This document shows positions 12,164 to 23,300 of a DNA stretch of 64,000 bases, one piece after another. How positions within the stretch are numbered: the first letter of the stretch is position 1; every line of letters starts with the position of its first letter. The DNA is taken from positions 61,023,911 to 61,087,910 of the forward strand of contig CM017557.1 of assembly GCA_007844125.1 (NCBI GenBank). The letters run 5' to 3'. Source of the DNA: Sinonovacula constricta (lineage: Eukaryota > Mollusca > Bivalvia > Cardiida > Solecurtidae). Both the position numbers and the translations under genes were made by a program. The notes beneath the pieces are model-generated. The model ran no database searches. It worked only from the letters and a program-made list of their open reading frames with translations, and was not told the DNA's origin.

Positions 12164-12315
12164 TTTATGTCCTTATCAAGCGCATTTTATGATGCTCTGA
12201 CCAAATATAGAAATGTCAAGATGGACATGAAATGGTTGCTTCTTGTCTCGGTTTCACGCACAACAAAGGCCAGTGTTTACCTATCTGATATAGACAGTCT
12301 TAAAAGTTCATGTAA
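12164..12315 (+). repeat. Dispersed repeat G, copy 1
   Basis: Shares TGTCCTTATCAA.GCG.TTTTATGATGCT, AAATGTCAAGAT and GACAAAGGC.AGT.TTTA.CTGA segments in order with 31763-31896 on the same strand. An internal segment is missing or diverged in the second copy. No coding potential is recognised. It may be a retroposon body of unknown type. Confidence 0.6.
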
Positions 12316-12539
12316 CATGTTTTCTAACAGGTAACTTGTCACAAGGGATTAACGTCCATGGTCTGTAATAAATAATCCAGCTACGATCTTATTCAGATCG
12401 GGGCAATGTGCGGAACAAAAAAAATGAGGAGAGTGAAAATTCGCTGAATGCAATGCTGCAAGAAAACTAGCATTTAGGGTATTCGTTTCAAAAATTGTTT
12501 CAGTTAGTAAAGAAAGGATTTTAACTCGGATGGATACAA

Positions 12540-12609
12540 CGTAAGTAGATGTTTTATTGTTTTATTGTTATTGAATACATGAAAAGTATAAGAAATGGAA
12601 TTTTATATG

Positions 12610-12645
<36 letters not shown>

Positions 12646-13105
12646 TATCACCATCATCATCATCATCACCATCACTTTCATAACCACCACCACTATTACA
12701 AAAATCACTACCGCCATCATCATCACAACCTTCATTACCATCATCATCACCACTACCACTTCTACTACTACTACTACTACCACTACTACTACTACTACTA
12801 ATACTACTACTACCACCACCACCACCACCACTACTACAACTATTACTATTACTGCTAGTAGTAGTAGAAGTATAAGTAGCAGTAGTAATAGTAGTAATAT
12901 CATCAGAAAAACACCATCAACATGTCGATTAATAATGATCTATCGGACTGCTTCTGTTCCTTCTCCTCCTCATCATCGTCAATTCATCATCATCTGAAGC
13001 AGGAACCATATCGTCATCATTGAAACAATCACGTTCATTATCATCCTCCTCCTCCTCCTCATCATCATCATTATCAGCAGCAGCGGCAGCAGCAGTGACA
13101 TCGTC
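12540..13105. repeat. (CAT)n/(CTA)n microsatellite region with repeat-family left flank
   Basis: Long imperfect (CAT), (CAC), (CTA), (CAC) and (AGTAGT) trinucleotide runs. The 70 bp just before the tract (ACGTAAGTAG.TGTTT.ATTGTTTTAT.G.TATTGAATA) match 23091-23160, which also runs into (CAT)n. The microsatellite therefore appears to be the tail of, or attached to, a dispersed repeat. Poly-His and poly-Val translations are artefacts. Confidence 0.85.
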
Positions 13106-13565
13106 GCCATCATTTTAACAACAACCTTATCATTGTCATGTTAAAATTTCATCAGAAGTGTCTGTACTTTAATTGATTCAATTATAATGACATCATGGTC
13201 GTAATCCAATACAACAGGGTAACATGACCTTTAAATAAACTATACTTCTACATGTATATAAAAGTATATTAAACGTATAACAGTTATATCTACATGTACG
13301 GCGAATTTTATGTTTGATATTATTTTCTAGTTATTTAACACTCATTCCATTCTGTTTTTTGATTATGTTAAAACTGCAAAATATTGACATCTTGAAGACG
13401 GTAAGTTAATTTTTTAAAGAAAAATAAAACCGAAATGAAAACAAACAAGCTGTCAAGTACGTGTTTGTGTATCTCAAACTGCTGTAGTCTTTTAGCTAAT
13501 GCTAATCGCTACTATTCAATGAATAGACTGAAACTGTGAATCAATCGAAACATATTGTCATCGAG
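13106..13565. other. Unassigned AT-rich DNA
   Basis: No gene or repeat recognised. It ends with TCATCGAG next to the element that begins at 13566. Confidence 0.3.
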
Positions 13566-14303
13566 CAGGGGCGTGCCTAGACGACTTTTGTGTATACGCA
13601 CTCCTGCTAGGGGGGTCCGGGGGCATGCTCCCCCTGAAAATTTTTGTTACTACATAACGCCGTAGGTGCATTCTGGGGCGTTTTTAAACATAAAAAATGC
13701 CAATAACTATCACTTGAAATAGAAAATACGTCATACTTTTTCAGGTGTCTTTATAACGCTTCATGATGTATACAAAACATTTTTTCCCGAAAACAAGTAA
13801 TGGTAGTAAAATTAAGACTATATATGTATATAGTCAAACAAGAAAAAGATGGATGTAAGTTAGACATTTGTAATTTAACCGTCATCAAATATCTAAATTA
13901 ATGGTAGTTACATAATCAGAACAATAGACATGTTTAGAATGAACAGCGATGAAAAAAGTTTCAAACGTATGTTCATATATACACGCACTCATGGATGCGA
14001 AATTATAAAAGAACACTGTCAAGATTCAATAATGAATACATGCAAGTCAAAGGCGAAGAGTGCACAGAACTGTTTTACAGTAGAAGACCAAAATACCTCA
14101 TTGATTACAGAAGAAGTTGTACAAAATCTTAAACTACAATATTTATTTGAATGATGAAATGATGAAAACCACTAGATCTTACAGGTAGTGCCTAACCCGG
14201 GTTAGGCGACGATTTTTATTCGCTTTTTGGCGTTTTTATTTTTTCAATTTCTGGAAGCCACTGTACGCACGTGCGTAAGTGCGTAACGGTAGGCACGCCC
14301 CTG
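13566..14303. mobile_element. Non-autonomous DNA transposon (738 bp), probably hAT-like
   Basis: Starts CAGGGGCGTGCCTA and ends TAGGCACGCCCCTG, perfect 14-bp terminal inverted repeats. Flanks are ...TCATCGAG and TCGAG..., a 5-bp duplication (TCGAG), or possibly an 8-bp one that has lost 3 bp. Subterminal repeats include a GTGCGTAAGTGCGTAACGG stretch also seen near the right ends of the MITEs at 4043 and 15249, so they are probably related families. It contains a 74-codon open frame (13930-14154) with no recognised domain and too short for transposase. Known hAT elements make 5-8-bp duplications. Confidence 0.85.
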
Positions 14304-14545
14304 TCGAGGGTAAAGACTATGCTTTTATTACTTGGGTGGCATGATTTCTTGATTAAGCGTTATGCTTACTTTATTAAGGTATTATGTTGTCTTTATTAAG
14401 GTAGAATACTACATTGATTAAGGTAGTGTGCTACATTGATTAAGGTGGTGTGCTTCATTGATTTAGTTAGTGCGCTACATTGATTAAGGTATTGTGCTTC
14501 ATTGATTTAGGTAGTGTGCTTCATTGATTTAGGTAGTTTGTTACA

Positions 14546-14809
14546 ATTTCAATTTCAATTCAATTCAACAGTTTATTGCATTAAAGCACAGTGTTTTACA
14601 GCAAGTCAAATTATGTAAAAATACAGTGACAAAAGAAAGGACATGGTGTTATCTTAAGAGCATGTTGAAGAAATGGTAATTACGATCTCATTTTGTTAGC
14701 AAAATATATGTATCTCGAAACTTTTCTTTTTATATCTTTTGATTTGGCTTTCATTAAATTAATAAACTTGTGATTAGTAGGCCATGTGTAGTAGCATCAT
14801 TTTAAGTAC
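14546..14809 (-). mobile_element. LINE 3'-end fragment inserted in the minisatellite
   Basis: Begins ATTTCAATTTCAATTCAATT, then CAACAGTTTATTG, the reverse complement of a LINE tail of the form CAATAAAC...TTGAATTGAATT. It is flanked by an 11-bp duplication AGTTTGTTACA (14535-14545 and 14810-14820). Only 264 bp are present, as expected of a 5'-truncated non-LTR insertion. No coding sequence survives. Confidence 0.75.
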
Positions 14810-15248
14810 AGTTTGTTACATTGATTAAGAAAGTTTGCTACATTGAATAAGGTTGTGTGCTACATTGATTAAGGTATTGTGCTACATTGATTAAGGTATT
14901 GTGCTACACTGATTAAGGTGGTGTGCTACATTGATTAAACTAGTGCGCTACACTTATTAAGGTATTGTGCTACATTGATTAAGGAATTGTGCTACATTGA
15001 TTAAGGTATTGTGCTACAATGATTAAGGTTGTGTGCTACATTGATTAAGGTATTGTGCTACATTGATTAAGGTATTGTGCTACACTGATTAAGGTGGTGT
15101 GCTACATTGATTAAGGTAGTGCGCTACATTGATTAAGAGGGTGTGCAACATTGATTAAGGTGGTGTGCTACATTGATTAAAGGAGTGTGCCACATTGATT
15201 AAGGTATTGTGCTACATAGATTAAGGTATTGTGCTACATAGATTAAGG

Positions 15249-15349
15249 CAGGCGCGTATCTGTGCCGTTTTTGAAGTAACGCACAATTTCGATTTTTCGA
15301 ACGGAAGTTACGCTAGTGCGTAAAGTGCGTAATGGCAGAAACGCGCCTG
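15249..15349. mobile_element. 101-bp hAT-like MITE inside the minisatellite
   Basis: Left end CAGGCGCGTATCTGTGCCGT and right end AATGGCAGAAACGCGCCTG are imperfect inverted repeats. Both flanks are GATTAAGG (15241-15248 and 15350-15357), an exact 8-bp duplication of array sequence. It shares its left ~45 bp and right ~70 bp with the element at 4043. Confidence 0.9.
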
Positions 15350-15751
15350 GATTAAGGTGGTGTGCTTCATTGATTAAGGTATTGTGCTACATTGATTAAG
15401 GTTGTGTGCTACATTGATTAAGGTATTGTGCTACATTGATTAAGGTAGTGTGTTACATTGATTAAGGTATTGTGCTATATTGATTAAGGTAGTGTGCTAC
15501 ATTGATTAAGGTATTGTGCTACATTGATTAATGTAGTGTGCTAGATTGATTACGGTGATGTGCTACATTGATTAAGGTATTGTGCTACATTGATTAATGT
15601 AATGTGCTACATTGATTAAGATTGTGTGCTACATTGATTAAGGTTGTGTGCTACATTAATTAAGGTCGTGTGCTACATGATTAATGTAGTGTGCTACATT
15701 GACTAAGGTGATGTGCGACATTGATTAAGGTATTGTGCTACATTGATTAAG

Positions 15752-16079
15752 ATATGAAAGTCAACACAGATACATTTCAACACGTTTATATAGTGATGAG
15801 AATACATATATTAACCCCGCCTATAGGTGAAAGTTAAAGCAATGTTAGTAAACCTTTTGTTTGAGTTGATTAAAGGTGGGTTGTTTTTATTCTTTTTGAA
15901 AACAAAGAAAGTTGTTTTGTCGTTCAAATGAATGTTGAGCTGAAGAATCCGACCTAAGCTAGTCGTCAAAAAGCGTCTTGGTCAATGTCATATAACGTAT
16001 CTCACTATGAAGCTGTTGTTTATTGTTTATATTGTACTTGTATTTTAGGAACTTACACTTGATAATAGAGTGTGTACAG
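15752..16079. other. Unassigned DNA
   Basis: No gene or repeat recognised between the minisatellite and the LINE remnant. Confidence 0.3.
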
Positions 16080-16594
16080 TCTATTCAAAACGACGTTAAC
16101 CTATGAAACATTATTTAGATGAAATAACCGAACCAAGATAGAGAGTTGCGTTAACAAAGTTTACAGTTTCGTCGCATCAACTTGCCATAGAAAAGGGTTG
16201 CCATAGTAATACAGCTAGAAGTGAACGATTATGTAGAAATTGTAATATGAACCAAATCGAAACAGAATACCGCTTTTTACTAATTTGTCCAAAATTTTCT
16301 CAACTAATGTACGCTCCCTATACTTTAAAGATACTATTATACATGGCCAACTAAACGGAAATTTGCTTTATTAATGAGAACAAGATCAAATAATATTATT
16401 AGAAACGTTTAAAAATTTATATACTTTGCAAACAATTTGAGAAACTAATATTTTTATGTTGCTCTTCAAATAAACTAATGTATCTAACCGTGTATCCTAT
16501 CATTTGTCACAATTACATGTATGTTTATATTGCCTTGCTATAAAACATGTATGTTTTAATGCAATAAAAAATTCTATTATTGTATTGTATTGTA
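16080..16594 (+). pseudogene. 5'-truncated LINE: reverse-transcriptase ORF C-terminus and 3' tail
   Basis: One frame, interrupted by stops, reads LTKFTVSSHQLAIEKG then ERLCRNCN and ETEYRFLLICPKF. This is the C-terminal signature of non-LTR retrotransposon ORF2 proteins (a Cys-x2-Cys...E-x-x-FLL-x-CP zinc-knuckle-like end). It is followed by a 3' UTR ending GCAATAAAAAATTC, then (TTGTA)n. The last 60 bp match a second tail at 62800. It is inactive: stops at about 16104 and 16140, a short downstream frame, and no RT core. Confidence 0.8.
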
Positions 16595-17872
16595 TACTTA
16601 TATGAAACATGTCGAAATGAAAGTGTTGCAATTTATATTGTGTTCGATGGTCTCTGTGACAAAAACAGAGTTTAAGATAATTACGTTTAATGTACTAGTT
16701 TATTCGACATTTTGACGTTACTGCTTTATAGTGAATAGCCGCACGCAAATTGACACAGAAAATATATAAATAAGCAATTAACTACATGGTATTATAAAAA
16801 AAATCTCAAATTCTCAAAAAAAAGTGTCCGAAAGCCCTTTTGTCATGTCTCAGTCTATATGTTTTCAGATATTGTGTTTCTGTTGTTGTTGTTTTTTATT
16901 AACGAACTAACGATGTCGTTGGGCTCAATACTGAAATAAAAAGAAATAACAATGTCAAATATACAACCATTCAGCCATAGACTTTCAAATAAGGTAGTAT
17001 TTATGCAAAGAACACAGCTTGTATGACTTTCTTTAGTGTTGTCGATGATAATAATGGAACAAGTTCATTAAAATTATTGTTCCTTTATAAACACAGAATA
17101 AGTACTGGCGATAATAATTTAAAGGCTGGCTAGTAGGGTTTGAAAGAAAATATAACAAGTAGTTAAATACGAGCATTTAAATGTATTAAAATTTTAATTG
17201 AGCTATATTTTTTATCATTTATATTTTCTACTACGACAAATAACTTGATATAACTTCTTACATTGTGGAAATACGATTAAAGAGGGAGAAGTGGTTAATT
17301 AAGTATTTTGGCTAATTGTTGATCGTAATCATAACGTCCGTAATCCCAGCTAGAATTTAGAAGCTAGAAGATTTTAACTGTATAATATATTTAGATTTTT
17401 TTAATTCATTTTAGTAATATTGATAATATTCTATGTATTCGCATATTTCTCTGTCTTACTGCTTTCATCACTATATACTTAGATTTGCAAGTAAAAACAT
17501 CTGGAAAACATGAACACATCCAATGACAATCTGATTGGACTTGTCCTATATAAGTATCGAAACGTTTTTTTTGTTGTTGTTGTTGTTGTTTAAAAACGCT
17601 TCGAAATGTTCTGAAACTTTCGCCATACAATAAGCCGCGTGATTCGAAAAAAAAAATCATAATTTCAACAGGTGACTTTTGCGGCACAGGTCCAAAAAAA
17701 AGCTCAAAACATGATTTTGTTTTTATTGGAAAACATTCAATCTGCTACAAAAGAATGCTCCCATAGGGAATAGCGTATCTTTACTTCACTGTTGTAGTCG
17801 CCGTTTGGCTTCTACTTTAATTTGGAACAGGAGACTGACTAATAACAGTTCGAAAATCAACTTGAAAAATTT
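16595..17872. other. AT-rich unassigned DNA
   Basis: No gene recognised. A short (TTG)n run lies at 17570-17590. A minus-strand 93-codon frame at 17406-17687 contains a poly-Gln stretch encoded by that run and has no other support. Confidence 0.3.
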
Positions 17873-17962
17873 ACCCCCGCAGCTAGGACTCAAACCGCTG
17901 GCTTCTTGATTAGCGTGCTCGACCGGTATTCAAGAGACTCTCAGTTCGAGCCTTGGCTGCGA
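17873..17962 (-). mobile_element. tRNA-like SINE-head relic
   Basis: On the minus strand CTAATCAAGAAGCCAGCGG leads into GGTTTGAGTCC (box B) and TAGCTGCGGG, like the relic at 965-1045. The other end (CAGTTCGAGCCTTGGCTGCG on plus) also resembles a box B, so two heads may be joined tail to tail. No functional tRNA fold is apparent. Confidence 0.45.
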
Positions 17963-18185
17963 CGGTCAATAATATAAGCCTGGAAAATAAGAACTTTAAG
18001 AACTTTCAAAGAGTAATAATGCGAAATACTTGAAACTTAAGACGTGTAATTAGAAATAGTTTCAAGAAATAATTTCAATAATTCTAAAATCTTTGCCCTT
18101 ATTTTGACATGGAAATCCGATCTATCATCGGTTTGCTATGGCGATAAACGTGATTATAATAACATAATAGATACAATAAAATCAT

Positions 18186-18300
18186 TACAATACAATACAA
18201 AATCTTTATTATTAATACTTTCAATTTTAAGATACTGATTTTACTCAGCTCTAAAATAGGTTTAAACAACATAAAAGGAATACAATTTATAGCAATAATA
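18186..18300 (-). mobile_element. LINE 3'-tail fragment
   Basis: ACAATACAATACAAAATCTT followed by TATTATT is the reverse complement of an AATAAAGATTTTGTATTGTATTGT tail, matching the TTGTA-tailed LINE at 16577. Upstream coding sequence is not recognisable. Confidence 0.5.
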
Positions 18301-19714
18301 ACCGATTTTATTACAACAAAAGCTGTTACTTCATCGTCCGTAAAGTTCAAATATATACATATACTTTTACTATTTAATGGGGTACATTAGTGAAATGTAA
18401 ATTGTCTCCCTTGTTAGTTAATATCCGAGGTATTCCAAACAGTAGGTAGGGCCTTTTAGTTGGTATTCTTGGAATTTATCGCCTGTTCTTTTGTAGATAT
18501 TGCAATAACAAACAGTGAATTTCTTAACTTTTGCGTCAACAATACCTCAACCTGACACAAATTTTTGTATCACATATTTCTAAATTAGTTGTTTCTTTTT
18601 TTTGTATGTTTGTGACCGGCCGTTAAAAACCTTGCTTTTCTTTCGTCAAGATTTTCAAACATAGCCGATGCTCTAATTACAGCTGCGTACATATATATTA
18701 CGTGTTACTTGTCTGCCTAGCTATCACTTTTAATTTTTCGAGATAAGTACACTCATCTAAGCGTTAATTTTAAGTTTGTCAGGATTAAGATAGAACTCAT
18801 CACGTACTATCTTCTTTGTTGCATACTACATTATTTTACATCAAAAGTGATAATTTACACAGGGTGATCACTATAGGTTTTGTAAGTAGTCAATAAATGG
18901 TAATGCAACTGTAAATATTGTCTGCATTACATATGTACGTTCGCTCTTTTCACTTTTTATTTTGATAATATTTTCAATGAGTATGCATTGTACATGTAAA
19001 TATCATTTTCTTTCATTCTCTCTGTTTATTTACTTATTTATTTATTTTGCATTGTTTTCACTGATCTTTGTAAATCTTCAATACTGGAGGAAATAAAGAT
19101 ATATTTAGGCATTATAAAGGGGAGACTATTCAATAATGTGTCTCATTTTAAGGACGATTACGTAACAACTTCTGTATATATACAGTTAAAGAAATCATTA
19201 AACTTGAATTACTTTCTTAACAGGTATAAATGATATTTTAATTTTTGACATCTACAACCGTCTGATAAACAGACTAACTAAAGAGAGGTTGTATCAAAAG
19301 ATAAGCCTTATGACTAAACAAAACACGCTTTAGATGCCAGATCCACGAGTTTACGGCAGCTTTAAGATTTAAGATATTCTATATTGCACGATAAATATAT
19401 GAAGAAGTTGTATCAAAAGTTAAGCCCTTTAAATGAAAATACACACAACAGATCTCTTGTCAGATCTATGAGTTTACTGCACGTTAAAAATAAAGATGTT
19501 CTTTATTGCAAGAGTATTTAAATAATTTAAAAGTACATAATATAGTAATCATTTTATCCCAACGGACAGACCAGTCGTGCGTCAAGTTGCGGTTAAATAA
19601 CCATTTAAATGATGCAATATAGTCTCTATCATATGGTTGCATCCTTAGGAAAACTTGTCTTATTTCCCTGTAAATATGATTGGTTATGAATATGGCTAAC
19701 GTAGTTTAACTCAC
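18301..19714. other. AT-rich unassigned DNA
   Basis: No gene. Two diverged copies of a GTATCAAAAG.TAAGCC...AGATC.A.GAGTTTAC segment (about 19290-19360 and 19408-19475) form a short local duplication. GGAAATAAAGATATATTT at about 19089 may be another LINE tail. Confidence 0.35.
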
Positions 19715-19897
19715 CATCCGATTCAATAGGAACACCTCGGATAATTCACGAATCATCTCTCGATTGTATGTAGGTAGTCGGATCATCTCGGCTATTTCCC
19801 TATATGGGACTACTTTTGTGATAGACGTCAAAACAAAGATGACAGCTCGAATGACAGCTCACTACAGTGCGATGCCTGTAAAACTCCAATTTGTAGC
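19715..19897 (+). repeat. Dispersed repeat E, copy 1
   Basis: About 180 bp matching the reverse complement of 37929-38125 at roughly 85-90% identity by eye. One frame is open throughout in both copies (RIISRLYVGSRI, then GTTFVIDVK, then ARMTAHYSAMPVKL). About half of the differences are synonymous, more than expected for neutral decay but too few sites to decide. It runs directly into a SINE fragment at 19909. Confidence 0.7.
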
Positions 19898-19908
19898 TCC
19901 CATGCAAT

Positions 19909-20097
19909 CGCTCAATGAAATATAAGGGTAGTTCCATGATTGGTCGGCCTAGTGTCAGGATAATGTGACTTGGTGTGGTATTATGCCAGGTGTTCAAGGC
20001 ATGCTACACACAGTGAAGGCATCATTGTTTCTGCAACAATTTGTCTACGTCTTTAAATAACTTTAATACTTCTGGTGCGACGATAAACCTTATCTAA
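19909..20097 (+). mobile_element. tRNA-derived SINE, family B, 5'-truncated copy
   Basis: The body matches family B: CTCAATGAAATATAAGGGTA, GTGTCAGGATAATGTGACT, GCCAGGTGTTCAAGGCATGC, ACACAGTGAAGGCA, then GCGACGATAAACC. The tRNA head is missing; the body begins where dispersed repeat E ends. Confidence 0.8.
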
Positions 20098-20909
20098 CAA
20101 ATGCATATAAGTAGAATTGAGCCATTTTTTTAATTTGGAGAGCAAAATTTGCATCAATGGAAACGTCGAGCAAGTCTCATAAAGTGTTTTGAATCTATTT
20201 TTGTAAGTTCAAACAGCACAACAAACTCGGACAATAGCCACCCACATGCTTGTAATAAATTTACTAAAAAAGCCGGTAAAGTGTATAATTGTTTAACTGT
20301 GACTATACCCCCATATTTCATTGCAATTTGATAAAAATGTCCGTTCTATTTTGTTGTGTTTAATTACAAAACCACCAATCTACGATTGTGTGCGTATCTA
20401 CTCACGTAATCGTGATTGCTAGGCAATCGATTGAGGAATTTAACATTGATTTATTTATTGATAAACTGATACGATAACATGGAAAGCAGTGTTCTGAGAA
20501 AACCTCCACGAACAATGCTGTTTAATCAGTATAAAATTTCAAAAAAGGATTTTAATACAAAAGTCATATTACTCTTCATGATATAATGAATTCTGTGGGT
20601 GTCTGATATTAACGGCACTTTTGCATTAAAATTCTTTTTTGAAATTTACTTTACACCGGAGAAAAGTGCCAACATTATGTGGATGAGAGATAGTGTAGAA
20701 AAGTTGCGACATTCTAATTATTTCACGCAATCAAATTAACCGAATAGTGCAAGGGAATCAAATGAATTAGAAAGCAGCCAAGCTGTAAACTTATTTTGAA
20801 TCGACTAATACAAAGTATCAAATCCCTGGATAAGAACTAAAGTAGAAGAAATATTGTTAGAACTTGAGTGAATTACTCTTGTTTACGGTAAATGCTTATC
20901 ATATTTTTT
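20098..20909. other. Unassigned AT-rich DNA
   Basis: No gene or repeat recognised. The open frame at 20149-20331 has no recognisable domain. Confidence 0.3.
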
Positions 20910-21222
20910 ATTTATTGGGTTTATCGTCCCACCAACAGTATTTCAGTTATCAGGAGACGGTGTCCACTTGAAGCAGATATACAAATGTAGTGCTGTCTTC
21001 ACTGCGTATAGCATGCCATGAACACCTGGCATGATACCACTCCCAGTCACATTATCCTGACAATGGGCCAACCAGTTGTGAAACTACCCTTATATTTCCT
21101 TGAGCGTTAGCAAGGACTACCACTACCATTTTTAACGACAATGGTATGTCGCAGTCCGGGATCGAACTCGGGGTTTCCCGTACCTGGTGTCGATGCTCTA
21201 CCGATTGCGCTACCAGGACCGG
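20910..21222 (-). mobile_element. tRNA-derived SINE, family B, near full length
   Basis: Read on the minus strand it starts CCGGTCCTGGTAGCGCAATC with box A, then GGTAGAGCATCGACACC, a box-B-like GAGTTCGATCCC, and GCGACATACCA. The body carries ACTGGTTGGCC-like, GTCAGGATAATGTGACTGG and CAGGTGTTCATGGCATGC segments, then ACTGAAATACTGTTGG and GGGACGATAAACCCAATAAA. The head and its orientation define the family. Other copies are at 19909 and 53556. Confidence 0.9.
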
Positions 21223-21528
21223 ACTCATTTGTCTTTTTTATTGTTTCAATAAATATAAAATGTTTTATTTTATTTCAAAGAATGACACGATCGTGTTATA
21301 ATTCCTAATTAAAACTTATGCTTTTGTTTATCTTTTCGAATATTGTACATGTTATAAAATGTAGTTTAGCTGTTAGGTTTCGACCAATTGTCAGTATTGA
21401 TAATCTGAAATCTATGCACGCCGTCCAAAAGGGTAGCAACCCACATCATTGTGGTAAACAACTATGCTTTTTTATGTTTTTGATGTGTGCATTTTTCGCC
21501 GTACGCCCAATTTAACAGCATGCTGAAT

Positions 21529-21690
21529 CAGGGATGAATCCAGGGAAAACGGGGGATGCATCCCCTGACCTCCACCAACCAGGTAAAACAGTAGAGTTGT
21601 GGAAACAAACAAATCTAGTATTTACTGCGATAAAGTTGAATGTATCTTGATTCATACACCACCCTCCAAAATTTCCTCGATCCGTCCTTG
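21529..21690 (+). mobile_element. hAT-like MITE, family M2, copy 1 (162 bp)
   Basis: Left end CAGGGATGAATCCAGGG; right end TCGATCCGTCCTTG is its imperfect inverse. Flanked by TGCTGAAT (21521-21528) and TGCTGAAG (21691-21698), a 7/8-matching 8-bp duplication. The body includes GGATGCATCCCC, AGGTAAAACAGTAGAGTTGT and TATTTACTGCGATAAAGTTG, shared with copies at 25037, 47826 and 50555. It lacks about 70-90 bp of the middle present in those copies. Confidence 0.88.
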
Positions 21691-23090
21691 TGCTGAAGGT
21701 TTGAATAAGCTAGCTTCTGTTAATGATCATATTTTGGTGCAATGTGCCAACAAGATGTGCTAACAGGAATGGGATAATGACCACTTATATGCCATTAATC
21801 CTCGTTTGACCTTGTGGCTCTAAAAAATTGAAAACCACTTCACAATGACAAAAGCAACAATGTCCAAATACGCGCCAAGACAACAACACGTCATCTGCCG
21901 CAACCTTGAACAACATGTTCGAAAAGTCTAATTGGCATTTTAGTTTTTGCATCGGAAGGATTTTTTTTACATAATATGGTTAATAAACGAATTAGGAACT
22001 GTTTAAAATGCGATGCATTTTCTAAATTATGTAAAACAGTAATATTGGTAAATGATAACTATATGAGAATTCCTGTTATTTTTTTTTTAACTTTAAGTGC
22101 GTTTTCCGGAAAATGCAGAATGCAGAATGGTCATGAGGTTTGACAACTTATGACATTTATACCTTTCGAGGTGTAGGCTTGGGATTGTTCGGTGCCGAGT
22201 TCGAAACGAAATGCCGACACGTGTCCGTGGGCAGGACTTTTTTTAAACATCGCTCCGTGTCCTGCTGTTCCTTTCGGCTGTACTGAAATATGCCATTGAT
22301 TCAGCAACGATCTTTGGTATAGCTTTGAAGGTGACCCAGCATTTTTTTGATAATATAATTCCATATTGATATAACTTGAAATTAACATTATTTTTATTAA
22401 TAAAATGACTTTTAACAGATTAGTTTTACCTGGACACGCATGATATTCTGAGTAATAAACAGAGGATTAGCAAGTGTGCAAAAATCTCTCTTTGCCCACA
22501 CGGATTTCAGGGCAAAACATACATAATGGGCAGCGTACACACGTTCACAAGAATAAACAAGTTCACAAGAATATGATACGGACAGTGCTGTTTACGGAAT
22601 TTGTATTTCGTCTATTTCTGATATTGTTATTCCTGCTAACACTGGCCTTGGTAAGGTGGTTTAAGAGTATCCAGGCTTTTGACGGTAGATCAGTGTAAAC
22701 AGTTAGTGAAAGCAATTAGCTGATGAGCGCAATGGTCAACACACTATACACATATTGTAACCCGATATTCCAGTTTTGTTTTCGTAACAAAAGATCCCTT
22801 TATGTACAGCAATAGTGTACGCTAAGACCTTCTCACATTCGAGTACCTGTTATATATATATAACAATAGTATATTAGAAATAACAAGCCTTAATTGAGAA
22901 TAAAGCCACTATCTGGTATGTTGATAACAGCTTGCATGTCATATTGCACTAAAACTATCACTTTCGTTTGTAGAATGTATGTTCTGCGAACTAATTGTGT
23001 GTTGTGTTGATTTGTATTGATATACAAGGTACATTGTATGTTTTCAATTAAAAATAGTCCTTATCGCCGAGGAATCGCTATGACAGGCTG
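21691..23090. other. Unassigned DNA
   Basis: No gene could be supported. A 74-codon frame at 22474-22698 has one hydrophobic stretch but no splice or promoter support. A TATATATATAAC palindrome lies at about 22851. Confidence 0.3.
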
Positions 23091-23300
23091 ACGTAAGTAG
23101 GTGTTTCATTGTTTTATCGCTATTGAATATATGAAAAATGAAATCGTATACGCATTTTTACCATCATCATCATCATCATCATCATTATCATCATCATCAT
23201 CATCATCATCATCAAATTAATAATCATATTCATCGTCAACATCATCCTCATCATCACCACCACCAACACACCACCATCATCATCATCACCATCATTATCA
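23091..23300. repeat. (CAT)n microsatellite with repeat-family left flank
   Basis: (CAT)n from about 23161, preceded by 70 bp homologous to 12538-12605. The shared flank shows that these (CAT)n tracts are linked to one dispersed family. Confidence 0.85.

Larger units (their letters stand above)
14350..15751. repeat. 22-bp minisatellite interrupted by two insertions
   Basis: About 46 copies of a 22-bp unit built on GATTAAGGTATTGTGCTACA, with GGTGGTGTGC and GGTAGTGTGC variants. It is interrupted by a LINE-tail insertion (14546-14809) and a 101-bp MITE (15249-15349), each flanked by a duplicated piece of the minisatellite. The first units (about 14350-14420) are the most diverged. Confidence 0.95.

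Noticed and set aside
12568..12903. Poly-His and poly-Val/Met ORFs
   Set aside because: Translations of (CAT)n/(CAC)n trinucleotide repeats.
22474..22698. 74-codon ORF with a hydrophobic stretch as a small membrane protein
   Set aside because: No splice, promoter, polyadenylation or homology support; composition is compatible with chance.
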